Below, piece after piece: positions 1-8,415 of a DNA stretch of 64,000 nt; position 1 is the first letter of the stretch, and every line of letters starts with the position of its first letter. The notes beneath the pieces are model-generated. The model searched no databases, had not been told where the DNA came from, and saw only the letters and a program-made list of their open reading frames with translations. Both the position numbers and the translations under genes were made by a program. Source of the DNA: Methanobacteriota archaeon (GTDB lineage Archaea > Thermoplasmatota > Thermoplasmata > UBA10834); contig CP070748.1 of the NCBI GenBank assembly GCA_020348345.1, forward strand, positions 1,567,682-1,631,681. The letters run 5' to 3'.

Positions 1-371
1 GCCTCCTTCGTATCGCCATAAGGATTCCCTGTTCGCGCAATATTGTCGGCGATCTTCGAGTGTGCCGGCAGCATGTGCCCCGCCTCGACCAGATCCCTTC
101 TGGCGGCTTTTACTATCTCGATCACCTTTATGTCCGAAGGGCATCTCCTCTCGCAGTCCTTGCATGTTGTGCACTGGTAGATCCTCTTCACTACGGAGTC
201 ATCGGGCTCGATATCTTCTCGGGCGAGCCCGTAGGCGAGTATCACTTTTCCTCTGGCAACGGAAGGGTCCCATTGATTGTCCTCGAAATAGGGGCACACG
301 CTCTTGCAGAAGCCGCAGAACGTGCAGGTCAGCATCTCCTTCTCCAGTTTCCGTGTCCTCTCCGCCTTCAT
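1..371 (-). CDS. Fe-S oxidoreductase subunit (GlpC/HdrD-like), C-terminus beyond window
   Basis: About 123 codons are visible; the gene runs off the left edge. Two ferredoxin-type 4Fe-4S motifs are present: C16-x2-C19-x2-C22-x3-C26-P and C67-x2-C70-x2-C73-x3-C77-P. This is the usual N-terminal dicluster module of glycolate/lactate oxidase Fe-S subunits, GlpC and HdrD-like proteins, which normally continue into CCG domains that cannot be seen here. The ATG is preceded by a GGGAG ribosome-binding sequence. It lies 45 nt downstream of a LarA-type lactate racemase on the same strand, so a role in passing electrons from 2-hydroxyacid oxidation is plausible. The exact partner and substrate are inference. 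Confidence 0.8.
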   Translation of the reverse strand, partial: MKAERTRKLEKEMLTCTFCGFCKSVCPYFEDNQWDPSVARGKVILAYGLAREDIEPDDSVVKRIYQCTTCKDCERRCPSDIKVIEIVKAARRDLVEAGHMLPAHSKIADNIARTGNPYGDTKE

Positions 372-416
372 GTCTGCGTTCTCCCTGTTCAATTCACAGA
401 TACATCCCGCGGCAAT

Positions 417-1664
417 CTAGACTGGCTGGATTTTCGGCACTGTAATCACAGCGTCCATAATAAAGGTCACCTTGGCTTCCTCTCCCATTTCTGTGAGGGC
501 GCCGTCCACCGCCTCCTGAACGGTACGTTTGGGCGTGAGATGTGCTTTCCTCGATATCGACGGTTCGAGTTGAGTGACCGCGTACATCTTGATATTGAGC
601 CCGATCTCCGCCATCTTTGCGGCCTTGTGATATCCGAGCTTGTATCCCTGCGCAATCTTATCTAACGCGTCCTTGGGCGTCTCTGCACTGGCAAGAAGCT
701 TGAGGAACGTGTCAGGGCCCACGCCGGTTCGGCATGCGCTGACGAGTATGATTATTCCCCCGTCGTTGACCGCGTACTTCGCATTGTCAAGGGCTTTCTG
801 TGACTGGTATAGATCAATGTCATGTGGGAACGAGGTGACCGCCACAACTACGTCCGCCTTGCTCGCCAGATTGACAACAAACACCTCGTCGGCCTTCGCA
901 ACCGCGGCATCAAAGGTCTCGTCAATATCCCCCGCGTACGCGGAGCATATGCGGTGATTTCGGTCGAGAACCACCATCACTGAGAATACCTTGGTATTCT
1001 TCAGATAGGCCATCGCATCCTCCATATCTTCGTGAACAGGATTGCCCTCAAGGGCGAGTGCTTGTGCGTCAATCGACAGCGCGTGTTTGTGATTCTGTTC
1101 AATGGTTTCGTACGCGGATACCCCTGGCAAGAACGCCTTTCTTCCTCCCGTATAGCCTGCGAAATAGTGCGGCTCTACGCTGCCTATCACAATGATTCGG
1201 TCAGCATCCGCGATCATCTTGTTCAGCCTGATTTCCGTGCCTCTCCTCGTTGTACCCAGCAGAAACATATCGCTCTTCTTGGAATCGTGGGAGAATATTC
1301 GCGGTCGAAGCTCCTCATATCTGTCTCCGAAGATGAATCTCATTTCCTCGTCTGTTGGCTCTCTATGCATTCCAGTCGCTACAATGAACTTGACGTTCAG
1401 CCCAGCCAAAGGGGGAAGCAAGAAGTCCAGGATCTTCGATGTGGGTGTCGGTCTAGTCGCATCGTTCACGATAACCAGTATGTTTGCTGCTTCTCGCACG
1501 AAGTCGGCAAGGCTTCCTGATCCGATGGGCTTCGATAAGGCAGCCTGGAGCAACGCCTCCTCGTCGCATTCCTTGAGCTCATTAGGGAATACTACCTCAC
1601 CCAGAGCCTCATCTGGAATCTCTACGGTCTCCGTTCCCTCTCCGAAGGGCACTTCAATCCTCAT
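417..1664 (-). CDS. larA: LarA-family nickel-pincer lactate racemase
   Basis: This 415-residue protein is full length for the LarA family, whose founding member interconverts D- and L-lactate with a nickel pincer nucleotide. Four residues match Lactobacillus plantarum LarA at a constant offset of eight: H100 (H108), H166 (H174), K176 (K184, which binds the cofactor covalently) and H192 (H200, a nickel ligand). The motifs DATRPTP (68-74) and FAGYTGGRKAFLPG (168-181) are also visible. The cofactor makers LarB, LarC and LarE are not in the window. The next gene downstream encodes an Fe-S oxidoreductase subunit, so this may feed a lactate or other 2-hydroxyacid dehydrogenase. Related LarA homologues racemise other hydroxyacids, so the exact substrate is unknown. 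Confidence 0.88.
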   Translation of the reverse strand: MRIEVPFGEGTETVEIPDEALGEVVFPNELKECDEEALLQAALSKPIGSGSLADFVREAANILVIVNDATRPTPTSKILDFLLPPLAGLNVKFIVATGMHREPTDEEMRFIFGDRYEELRPRIFSHDSKKSDMFLLGTTRRGTEIRLNKMIADADRIIVIGSVEPHYFAGYTGGRKAFLPGVSAYETIEQNHKHALSIDAQALALEGNPVHEDMEDAMAYLKNTKVFSVMVVLDRNHRICSAYAGDIDETFDAAVAKADEVFVVNLASKADVVVAVTSFPHDIDLYQSQKALDNAKYAVNDGGIIILVSACRTGVGPDTFLKLLASAETPKDALDKIAQGYKLGYHKAAKMAEIGLNIKMYAVTQLEPSISRKAHLTPKRTVQEAVDGALTEMGEEAKVTFIMDAVITVPKIQPV

Positions 1665-1752
1665 GTTGTGTGACCGGCCAAGAATACTGGTTCGTCTATT
1701 AGTACGTTAAGGTTTGTCATGGTCAGCCTGCGCCATTCCTTGGCATTGAAAA

Positions 1753-1760
1753 GGCTTATC
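1753..1760 (+). promoter_or_regulatory. TATA-like box of thiL
   Basis: GGCTTATC lies about 23 nt before the thiL ATG at 1780, which suggests a leaderless or very short-leader transcript. No thiamine riboswitch is recognisable in the short gap upstream. Confidence 0.45.
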
Positions 1761-1779
1761 TACGACATACAGAACTCAT

Positions 1780-2763
1780 ATGGATGTGAAGACTCTCGGC
1801 ACCCTGGGCGAGCGCGGGGCAATAAAGGTCATAGACGGGATTGTGAAGAGCGAAGCAGATGTCGGCATCGGCGACGATTGCGCGGCCATTGACATCGGCG
1901 ATAGATATCTGCTCGTAACTACGGACATGATGGCCGGAAAGACACATGTACCGAAAGGCATGAGCCCCTACGATGTTGGTTGGACTCTTGTTGCCGTCAA
2001 TCTGAGCGACATTGCTGCGATGGGCGGAACGCCTTGGGGGGTAGTGACCGCCATAGGAATTACGAGGGGCCACCCGATAGACTTCCTGGGCCAGATCGTT
2101 GACGGTATGAACGACTGTGCTCAGCGCTTTGACACCTCAATAGTGGGTGGGGATACCAAAGAGCATGAATCGTTGGCGCTCTGCGGCACCGCCATTGGCG
2201 AGGTGCCGAAGGATGAGATACTCCTCAGGAAAGGCGCGAAGCCAGGAGATCTCGTTGCCGTTTCGGGCGAGCTTGGAATGGCTGGCGCAGGATACTTCTC
2301 CATGAAGCGGAGCCTCTCACTGAACGAGGCAGAAGGCGTTCTGAAGAGGCCTTGGCCGCGCCTGAGAGAGGCCAGGGTGCTGGCCGCCTCAGGCATTGTT
2401 ACCTCCTGCATGGATATAAGTGATGGTCTGTCGTCTTCAATATACGAACTCTCCAGGAACTCGGGGCTGACATATGAGATCGACTACTCCCGCATTCCTA
2501 AGGCAAAGGAGGTCGATGAGGCGTTTCGTGATCTCGAAAGGCAGAAATCGTTGGTGCTCAACTTCGGCGATGACTTCGAGCTTCTGTTCACTGTGAAGCG
2601 TGAGGCTGAGGAGGAGTTGAAGACACTGTCAGTGAAGGCGGACTGTCCTTTTACGGTCATTGGAAAGGTCACCAGCGGCGAGGAGAACATTCTGATCGAC
2701 GAAAGCAAGAGGGAGAGGCTGGAGAACCTGGGCTATGAACACTTCAGATCGCGCCAGTCCTGA
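1780..2763 (+). CDS. thiL: Thiamine-monophosphate kinase
   Basis: This ATP-dependent kinase converts thiamine monophosphate to thiamine pyrophosphate, the last cofactor step. Its 327 residues fit the family. The N-terminal GIGDDCA motif (about residues 29-35), a TTDMM segment and the NLSDIAAMGG stretch are ThiL/PurM-fold ATP and Mg-binding signatures; DGLSSSIYEL and NFGDDFELLF further on are also typical. It overlaps the next gene by 29 nt, so the two are probably translated together. Confidence 0.93.
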   Translation: MDVKTLGTLGERGAIKVIDGIVKSEADVGIGDDCAAIDIGDRYLLVTTDMMAGKTHVPKGMSPYDVGWTLVAVNLSDIAAMGGTPWGVVTAIGITRGHPIDFLGQIVDGMNDCAQRFDTSIVGGDTKEHESLALCGTAIGEVPKDEILLRKGAKPGDLVAVSGELGMAGAGYFSMKRSLSLNEAEGVLKRPWPRLREARVLAASGIVTSCMDISDGLSSSIYELSRNSGLTYEIDYSRIPKAKEVDEAFRDLERQKSLVLNFGDDFELLFTVKREAEEELKTLSVKADCPFTVIGKVTSGEENILIDESKRERLENLGYEHFRSRQS

Positions 2764-3757
2764 GGCTCAACACTATGAAGTCGTTGGGCAGAAGGTGCAG
2801 TGCTTCCTTTGCCCTCATGAATGCCTGATAGCTGAGGGGAAGCACGGGCGCTGCGGCGTCCGAGTTAATAAAGAGGGGCGGCTCTACTCCGAGATATACG
2901 GGCTCGCGTCGTCGATTCATCCAGATCCCATCGAGAAGAAGCCTCTGTTTCACTTCATGCCAGGGACCACCTCGATATCGTTCGGTTCGGTAGGATGCAA
3001 TCTCTCATGCAGGCACTGTCAGAATTTCTCGATATCCCGGGCCTCACCGTCCGATTTCCGATTGACTTCGGTGTCCCCTGCTGATGTGGTGCGTCGTGCA
3101 AAGGAGGCTGATGCGAAATCAGTTTCTTGGACTTACAACGAACCGACGATATGGCATGAATTCACAACGGAAGCTTCTGCCATCGCTCATGAATCCGGAT
3201 TGAAGACGAATTACGTCACGAATGGATACATATCCGAAGACCCACTGAGAGAATTGAAGGGGGTCATAGACGCAATGAACATCGACGTCAAAGCATTCAG
3301 GGATGATTTCTACAAGGAAGTATGCGGTGGGGATTTGTCCCCCGTGCTGCGCACGTCCGAACTTGCAGTGAAGATGGGCATCCACGTCGAACTAACCTAC
3401 TTGGTCATTCCAGGGTACAATGATTCAGAAGCGGAAGTTGGTGAGTTCGCATCCTGGGTGAACGATACCATGCATTCGTCCATTCCCGTGCACCTCTCCG
3501 CATTTCACCCAGACTACAAGATGACGAATGTGCCCAGAACTCCCATCAAAACGCTCACGATGGCGCATGAGATCGCCAAGAAGGCCGGCCTCGACTTTGT
3601 CTACATAGGAAACGTGTATGCCGGGAACAAAGATGACACATTCTGTCCGAAGTGCGGATCGCTGGCCATTCGAAGGGAAGGATTCCGTGTTGAGGGTCAG
3701 GCGTTGGACGAAGGCAGATGCGGCAAATGTGGCGAACCTCTGAACATTGTACTGTAG
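2735..3757 (+). CDS. amrS: PflA-like radical SAM enzyme of the AmmeMemoRadiSam type
   Basis: This 340-residue radical SAM protein has the cluster motif C88-x3-C92-x2-C95 (GCNLSCRHCQNF). An upstream cysteine set C23, C26, C30, C40 and a C-terminal zinc ribbon (CPKCG, then CGKCG) are hallmarks of the AmrS group, once annotated as pyruvate formate-lyase activating enzyme. AmrS usually sits beside AMMECR1 and Memo proteins; neither is visible here. Its substrate is not firmly known in the family. It overlaps thiL by 29 nt and is followed after 20 nt by an HhH-GPD glycosylase, so the three look like one operon. Confidence 0.85.
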   Translation: MNTSDRASPEAQHYEVVGQKVQCFLCPHECLIAEGKHGRCGVRVNKEGRLYSEIYGLASSIHPDPIEKKPLFHFMPGTTSISFGSVGCNLSCRHCQNFSISRASPSDFRLTSVSPADVVRRAKEADAKSVSWTYNEPTIWHEFTTEASAIAHESGLKTNYVTNGYISEDPLRELKGVIDAMNIDVKAFRDDFYKEVCGGDLSPVLRTSELAVKMGIHVELTYLVIPGYNDSEAEVGEFASWVNDTMHSSIPVHLSAFHPDYKMTNVPRTPIKTLTMAHEIAKKAGLDFVYIGNVYAGNKDDTFCPKCGSLAIRREGFRVEGQALDEGRCGKCGEPLNIVL

Positions 3758-3777
3758 TCGCTGGTTGTGTGTGATTA

Positions 3778-4440
3778 ATGGCCTTGTCGATATCTGAAGT
3801 CGCCCTTCTTCTCGAACAGGAATACGGAAGCCCTGTCGGTTGGTGGTCTGCAGAGACGCCGTTCGAGGTGGCTGTTGGCGCCATCCTAACGCAGAGGACA
3901 TCGTGGGCAAACGTGGAATCGTCGATTGATGCCCTGAAGAGAGAGGGCTTACTGACACCCTCCCGACTTGTAGACGCTGGGGGTGCGAAGGTGGAGATGC
4001 TCGTCAGAAGAACAGGCTTCTATAGGCAGAAATCGAAGTATCTACTTGAACTCGCGTCATATGTGCAAGATGAATACGGCGGTGATTTGCTGAATATGAG
4101 TCGCCGACCACAATACCAACTCCGCGAGGAGTTGCTGAAGCTTCGAGGTGTTGGGCCTGAGACCGCAGACTCAATACTTCTTTATGCCTTGTCAATGCCG
4201 AGCTTCGTGGTGGACGCCTACACGACGAGATTCCTCGCGCGCCTTGGTTTGGATCTGGGACAAGGATATGACTCCATCAAGCAGAGTTTCGAAAGCGCTT
4301 TCGAAAACGATTCAGCTCGGCTCTCGAAGGCTCATGCGCTGATAGTCATCCATTGCAAGAGTAGGTGCAGAACGATTCCAGTCTGCAATGGCTGTCCATT
4401 ATTGTGTTCCTGCCGCTTAGAAGCCGAACAGAAGGAATAG
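3778..4440 (+). CDS. HhH-GPD DNA glycosylase (endonuclease III superfamily, lyase Lys absent)
   Basis: This 220-residue base-excision glycosylase has the helix-hairpin-helix LLKLRGVGPETADSI and the catalytic Asp in VVDAYTTRF. Classical endonuclease III has Lys two residues after GVG (GVGRKTA); here the site reads GVGPETA, so the lyase lysine is Glu. This points to a monofunctional glycosylase of the MagIII/3-methyladenine kind rather than a thymine-glycol lyase. Cysteines near the C-terminus (C-x5-C-x2-C-x5-C, plus extra) suggest a 4Fe-4S cluster with slightly unusual spacing. The stop region overlaps the convergent prepilin peptidase gene by 24 nt. A second, classical endonuclease III is at 15981-16616. 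Confidence 0.85.
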   Translation: MALSISEVALLLEQEYGSPVGWWSAETPFEVAVGAILTQRTSWANVESSIDALKREGLLTPSRLVDAGGAKVEMLVRRTGFYRQKSKYLLELASYVQDEYGGDLLNMSRRPQYQLREELLKLRGVGPETADSILLYALSMPSFVVDAYTTRFLARLGLDLGQGYDSIKQSFESAFENDSARLSKAHALIVIHCKSRCRTIPVCNGCPLLCSCRLEAEQKE

Positions 4441-5307
4441 AACGTTGCCAAGTACCGTCGTCAGCACGACGCCTCCCAACATTGGCACGATGAAAGGTAT
4501 CTTCGGCGTTATCCATACTCTCGCAACATCTCTCTCTCTTAGCTTCTGGATTTCTCTGGAAATATCCTCGTCGCTCTTGGGCCTGGAGTAGAAGATGTGT
4601 TTCCCTCTCTCGATCCGTTCCATGAGCCAGACATGTCTGCCTGCAACCTCGTCAATGTCCAGCACGTATCCAACGAAGACCTGAGGGAATCTGAGGTCCC
4701 CTTTCACAAGGTTCCTCATTAGAAAGGCCACAGGAAGGAAGGCAACAAGTATTGCAGCGTTGGTCAGTACAGAAATAGCGAATGGGAATACTATCTGCAT
4801 AGCTTCGTTTCCTGGTATGAATGGCATTCCGGAGATGGAGGGATAGATTGGAAACAGTATGGATAGCGCTATCAACGCCTTTGCGTCTGCTCCTCCGCGA
4901 ATCAGGTCAAACATATACATCAGTACGATAACCATCATGACCACAGGAATTGCAAGGAGTGGCTGGAAGTGTTTTTCGGCAGCCCATGCGCTACCCAAAG
5001 CAACCGTCGCAATCAAGGCGATTGCGTACTTGGCAATCGGTGAGTATCTGCGATATGAGGAGTCATCATCCGTGTCCCAGAATACGTCAGAGAGAATCGC
5101 CAGTACGGGAATCAGTATCAACACATACTCGATTGGAGCTTCGTCCATGATGATCCTCACTGGGAGGAGGAGAACGCCAAATGCAGACAGCACAATCCAA
5201 AACGCGTTTGGCACTCTACGTGTCCTGAGGTCGAGTACAGAAGCATATGCGAGGACCATAATGGCAGCGGCCAGCTGAACGGCTGCGAGAGTCTCTTGCG
5301 AATCCAC
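4417..5307 (-). CDS. Archaeal A24 prepilin/preflagellin peptidase
   Basis: This 296-residue membrane aspartic protease cleaves class III signal peptides from archaellins and type IV pilins. The two catalytic Asp are visible: D26 in SVLDLRTRRVPN and D141 in the GxGD-like motif RGGADAK. Several hydrophobic membrane segments span the protein, with a cytoplasmic loop around 200-260. It starts at a GTG, with a TATA-like ATTAAGTAC about 27 nt before it. Candidate substrates lie in the window at about 46.5-47.9 kb. Its stop overlaps the glycosylase gene on the other strand. Confidence 0.85.
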   Translation of the reverse strand: MDSQETLAAVQLAAAIMVLAYASVLDLRTRRVPNAFWIVLSAFGVLLLPVRIIMDEAPIEYVLILIPVLAILSDVFWDTDDDSSYRRYSPIAKYAIALIATVALGSAWAAEKHFQPLLAIPVVMMVIVLMYMFDLIRGGADAKALIALSILFPIYPSISGMPFIPGNEAMQIVFPFAISVLTNAAILVAFLPVAFLMRNLVKGDLRFPQVFVGYVLDIDEVAGRHVWLMERIERGKHIFYSRPKSDEDISREIQKLRERDVARVWITPKIPFIVPMLGGVVLTTVLGNVLFLLFGF

Positions 5308-5388
5308 GCGGAATGATGAAAATCGAGGTACTTAATGAATTCTGAGCCCCTTCGAAACCTGCCGATTTAAGAATACCTAGTTCGAGCA

Positions 5389-6411
5389 TCATGCACAAAG
5401 GTCCAATTCAAGCTCCTCCGCGATTCTGAGCGCTGATTCGTACTCGGAAACGCGGATCGAGCGTGATATATCTTTGAAGCCCTGTGCTCTGTGCGCCGGC
5501 CGATACTGTCCCATGACGTTTACTTTGACCTCTTTCAGGTTCTTCGCTATCCATGTCAGTATGGGGCGAGTGCAGCACTCCAGATGTGATGGAAGCACCA
5601 GATGCCTTATGATCATCTCCGCTTGAGCTCGGGCTATCTGATGATTTCGCTGCGTAACCTCCATGTACCGATCGATCCCCGAAAGCCTCTTCGCGCAGAT
5701 GTCGTTTCCATATTTGAAGTCGGTAAGATACACATCAATCGCTCCGTCAAGAAGTTCAAGGGTTCTCTCTGTGAGATACATGTTGGAATTCCACACCTGA
5801 GGTAAGTTGACATCGCACTCGGACAAGGTCCTGAGGATAAAAGCGAGATTCGATGTGGGGTCGCCGCCAACCCAATTGACGTTTTTCGAAGCTGCAGGCA
5901 GGTTCAATTGATGAACCTTTCCCGCATCATTCATGGCGCGTTTCTCAATTGCCTTCGATAGTAGATCAGGAGGAATCATCATTCCCGACACAGGGTTCGT
6001 CGAAATGTCGTAATTCTGACAATATACGCAATCAAAGGTGCACCCGGAGAAGAAAATCGTGTGCGAAGGCACCAACTCTGGCTCCTCTCCCATGTGCAGG
6101 AATTCGCTGGAAATCCTCGTGTCAAGAACGCCGCAGTGCCCCGCCTCACCACATGCTCTGTTTGCGTGGCAAGACCTCTCACACATGGTGCAGTCGGAAA
6201 GCATTCGGCCAGCCAGCTCGGCTTTCAAATCCAGCAATGAGACCTCTCCCTGGGATTTCTTCGAGGGAGCCGCACTTGAGTGAATGGCCCAAAGGGTTTC
6301 GGTATCTGATCGAAGGTCAACATCCATCATAGTCTGCTTCGAAGTCAGATACCTTGCCTCAGCCTCGCCTCCGAGTATCATCCAGTATCGATCAAGGGGA
6401 TCTCGCGCCAT
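5389..6411 (-). CDS. PflA-related radical SAM protein (COG1313 type)
   Basis: This protein has the radical SAM motif GCTFDCVYCQNYDIS and an earlier cysteine cluster (DCTMCERSC, then RACGEAGHCGV), as in COG1313 proteins related to pyruvate formate-lyase activating enzyme. I start it at the MARDPL methionine at 6411, because a TATA-like box at 6437-6445 lies about 30 nt upstream and would make this a leaderless start; an in-frame ATG at 6438 would precede the transcript. It diverges from the alkyltransferase/endonuclease V gene. Its substrate is unknown. It is distinct from the AmrS-like gene at 2735 despite the shared fold. Confidence 0.82.
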   Translation of the reverse strand: MARDPLDRYWMILGGEAEARYLTSKQTMMDVDLRSDTETLWAIHSSAAPSKKSQGEVSLLDLKAELAGRMLSDCTMCERSCHANRACGEAGHCGVLDTRISSEFLHMGEEPELVPSHTIFFSGCTFDCVYCQNYDISTNPVSGMMIPPDLLSKAIEKRAMNDAGKVHQLNLPAASKNVNWVGGDPTSNLAFILRTLSECDVNLPQVWNSNMYLTERTLELLDGAIDVYLTDFKYGNDICAKRLSGIDRYMEVTQRNHQIARAQAEMIIRHLVLPSHLECCTRPILTWIAKNLKEVKVNVMGQYRPAHRAQGFKDISRSIRVSEYESALRIAEELELDLCA

Positions 6412-6436
6412 CGTCTGTGTAGTTGTACCTGCACAC

Positions 6437-6445
6437 ATTTAATAC
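6437..6445. promoter_or_regulatory. Shared AT-rich box between divergent genes
   Basis: ATTTAATAC reads as a TATA box on both strands. On the plus strand it lies about 27 nt before the ATG at 6470; on the minus strand it lies about 30 nt before the ATG at 6411. Both genes could therefore be leaderless from one overlapping promoter, and their transcription would be mutually exclusive or coordinated. Confidence 0.45.
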
Positions 6446-6469
6446 TTGCACAGGCACTGACAATCGACA

Positions 6470-7444
6470 ATGATGCACCCATCACTCGACGATTTACCCG
6501 ATCTCTGGGAGGAGGTGTACGAGCTCGTATCTCAGGTGCCTGAGGGCATGGTGACCACGTACGGTGAGGTGGCAAAGGCTCTTGGCGATTCCATCGCAGC
6601 CAGATTCGTGGGACTAGCCATGAGTATGAATACCGACGTTGCCAGAGTTCCATGTCGGAGGGTCGTGCGATCGAATGGGGGCCTTGGCGGGTACACCAGT
6701 CCAAAGGGAGTCGCTGAGAAAGCACGCCTTCTCAAGAACGAGGGCATAACGATTCGAAATGGCCGAGTCGCAGATCTGGAAAGGCACCTCTTCACCAGTT
6801 TCCAGTCATCGGAGCCGCTAAGGTTGCTTAGGAAGAGGCAGAGGGCTTTAAAGAGCCAGGTTGCAGCCCCGGTGTCCGATATCGAAATCGACAGGGTTGT
6901 CGGAATGGACGTTTCCTACGGAACCGATCGCGCATTCGCATCAATGGTTGTGTTCGATGCGCGAAGCGGAAGTGTGATTGCGGAACGCGCAGTTGCCACG
7001 CGGGCTGTGTTTCCTTACATCCCCACCTACCTGGCATTTCGCGAATTACCCTTAATCGCGCCTTTGGCAGCCCTCGTCGAGGACGGAACGGTTGTGATGT
7101 ATGATGGGAACGGGATTCTCCATCCGGAGAAGTTCGGCATTGCGAGTCACGCGGGCGTGGCGTTCGACCTGCCGACAATAGGCGTCGCAAAGAGGCTCCT
7201 ATGTGGGAGAGTTGACACGCACGCTTCTGAGGGTGCTTCCCGAGTCACTCTAGATGGTGAGGTCCTCGGATATGCGTATTCCCGCCATTCGCGGTCGCCA
7301 GTGTATGTATCGCCAGGGAACGGAATTTCACAAGCACAGGCTCTTTTGACAGTGATGGCATTCACAAAACACCGCATACCTCAACCGATTCGAGCCGCTC
7401 ACAAGCTGGCAAATGAAGCGCGTCGTTCGGCAATCAACAAATAG
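6470..7444 (+). CDS. O6-alkylguanine-DNA alkyltransferase fused to endonuclease V
   Basis: This is a 324-residue two-domain repair protein. Residues 1-105 form an Ogt/MGMT domain with the acceptor cysteine C62 in VPCRRVV; residues about 110-324 form endonuclease V, with D137 in VVGMDVSYG, the Glu in LAFRELPL and the Asp in VMYDGNGILHPEKFG. A fusion of this order is known from Ferroplasma acidarmanus, where both activities were shown. The alkyltransferase hallmark PCHRV reads PCRRV here, so the histidine that normally helps activate the cysteine is Arg. Endonuclease V acts on inosine-containing nucleic acid. The panE gene follows after 25 nt. Confidence 0.93.
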   Translation: MMHPSLDDLPDLWEEVYELVSQVPEGMVTTYGEVAKALGDSIAARFVGLAMSMNTDVARVPCRRVVRSNGGLGGYTSPKGVAEKARLLKNEGITIRNGRVADLERHLFTSFQSSEPLRLLRKRQRALKSQVAAPVSDIEIDRVVGMDVSYGTDRAFASMVVFDARSGSVIAERAVATRAVFPYIPTYLAFRELPLIAPLAALVEDGTVVMYDGNGILHPEKFGIASHAGVAFDLPTIGVAKRLLCGRVDTHASEGASRVTLDGEVLGYAYSRHSRSPVYVSPGNGISQAQALLTVMAFTKHRIPQPIRAAHKLANEARRSAINK

Positions 7445-7469
7445 CATCGTCATATCATTTGGTACTGAA

Positions 7470-8387
7470 ATGAGAGTGTGCATCTTTGGGGCGGGCTCTA
7501 TTGGGAGTTGCATAGGTGGGATGCTGGCCAGAGATCACGAGGTCACGCTCATCGGCAGGAAAGCGAATGTCGACGCCGTCTCCGCCGGTGGGTTGATTCT
7601 GGAGGGGGTGGTCAGCAGAAAGGTCAAGGTTGATGCTAGGGAGAGCGTGGCAAATCTGCCTCCTCCTGATCTCCTGATAGTGACTACAAAAGCATATGCG
7701 ACAGCCAACGTCATAGAGGAGTGCAGGGAATGGACGCATGGTGATACGATTGCATTGACTCTTCAGAACGGCTTGGGCAACCTCGAGCAGTTGCGCTGCT
7801 GGAAGGGCGAGAGCGCAATCGGCGGCACAACCACAATGGGGGCATCGATGGTTTCCCCTGGCGTCGTTCAAGTTGTCGATCTGGGCAAGACCGTTCTGGG
7901 ATCGGACCTCAATCCTGCGTCCGCAAGATCAATCGCGTCCGCCCTTCGTGTGTCGGGTATCCCCACCAGGACAACCAGGCAAATCCGGGGAGAGATATGG
8001 TCCAAGGCAATCGTCAATGCTAGCATCAATCCAGTATCTGCGATACTGCGGCTCTCGAATGGCGAGCTAATCAAGAGTGAAACCGTCTCAAGATTGCTGA
8101 TGGACATATGCAGGGAGTGTGAACTGGTTGCTGAAGGATGTGGGATCAGCCTCCCCCACAAGTCCATGTACCTCCGGATGCGTTCCATAGCAAGACAAAC
8201 AGCCCCGAACAGGTCCAGTATGCTCAGAGATATCGAACTCGGGCGCAGGACAGAGATACGCAACATCAACGGCGAGATATGTCGAATGGGCCGCGACTTG
8301 GCCATCCCAACACCTCTGAACGCCGCTCTAATGTCTGTTGTCGAATCTCTGGAGAATCGCAAAGGTGGAGAAAGGTTAATATCGTAA
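7470..8387 (+). CDS. panE: 2-dehydropantoate 2-reductase (ketopantoate reductase)
   Basis: This NADPH-dependent enzyme reduces ketopantoate to pantoate for coenzyme A synthesis. The Rossmann motif GAGSIGSCIGG lies directly at the N-terminus when translation starts at the ATG at 7470; an upstream in-frame ATG at 7413 lies inside the preceding gene and adds a non-homologous extension. Further family marks are TLQNGLGN, GGTTTMGAS and SKAIVNASINPVSAI with the conserved Lys and Asn. Length is about 305 residues, which is normal. Specificity among ApbA/PanE paralogues cannot be read directly. Confidence 0.85.
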   Translation: MRVCIFGAGSIGSCIGGMLARDHEVTLIGRKANVDAVSAGGLILEGVVSRKVKVDARESVANLPPPDLLIVTTKAYATANVIEECREWTHGDTIALTLQNGLGNLEQLRCWKGESAIGGTTTMGASMVSPGVVQVVDLGKTVLGSDLNPASARSIASALRVSGIPTRTTRQIRGEIWSKAIVNASINPVSAILRLSNGELIKSETVSRLLMDICRECELVAEGCGISLPHKSMYLRMRSIARQTAPNRSSMLRDIELGRRTEIRNINGEICRMGRDLAIPTPLNAALMSVVESLENRKGGERLIS

Positions 8388-8415
8388 CATTGTACTTTTC
8401 GAGCACGGTGAAGAG

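Noticed and set aside
1665-1779. Possible thiamine riboswitch before thiL
   Set aside because: The gap is short and the TATA-like box suggests almost no leader; conserved riboswitch cores were not found.
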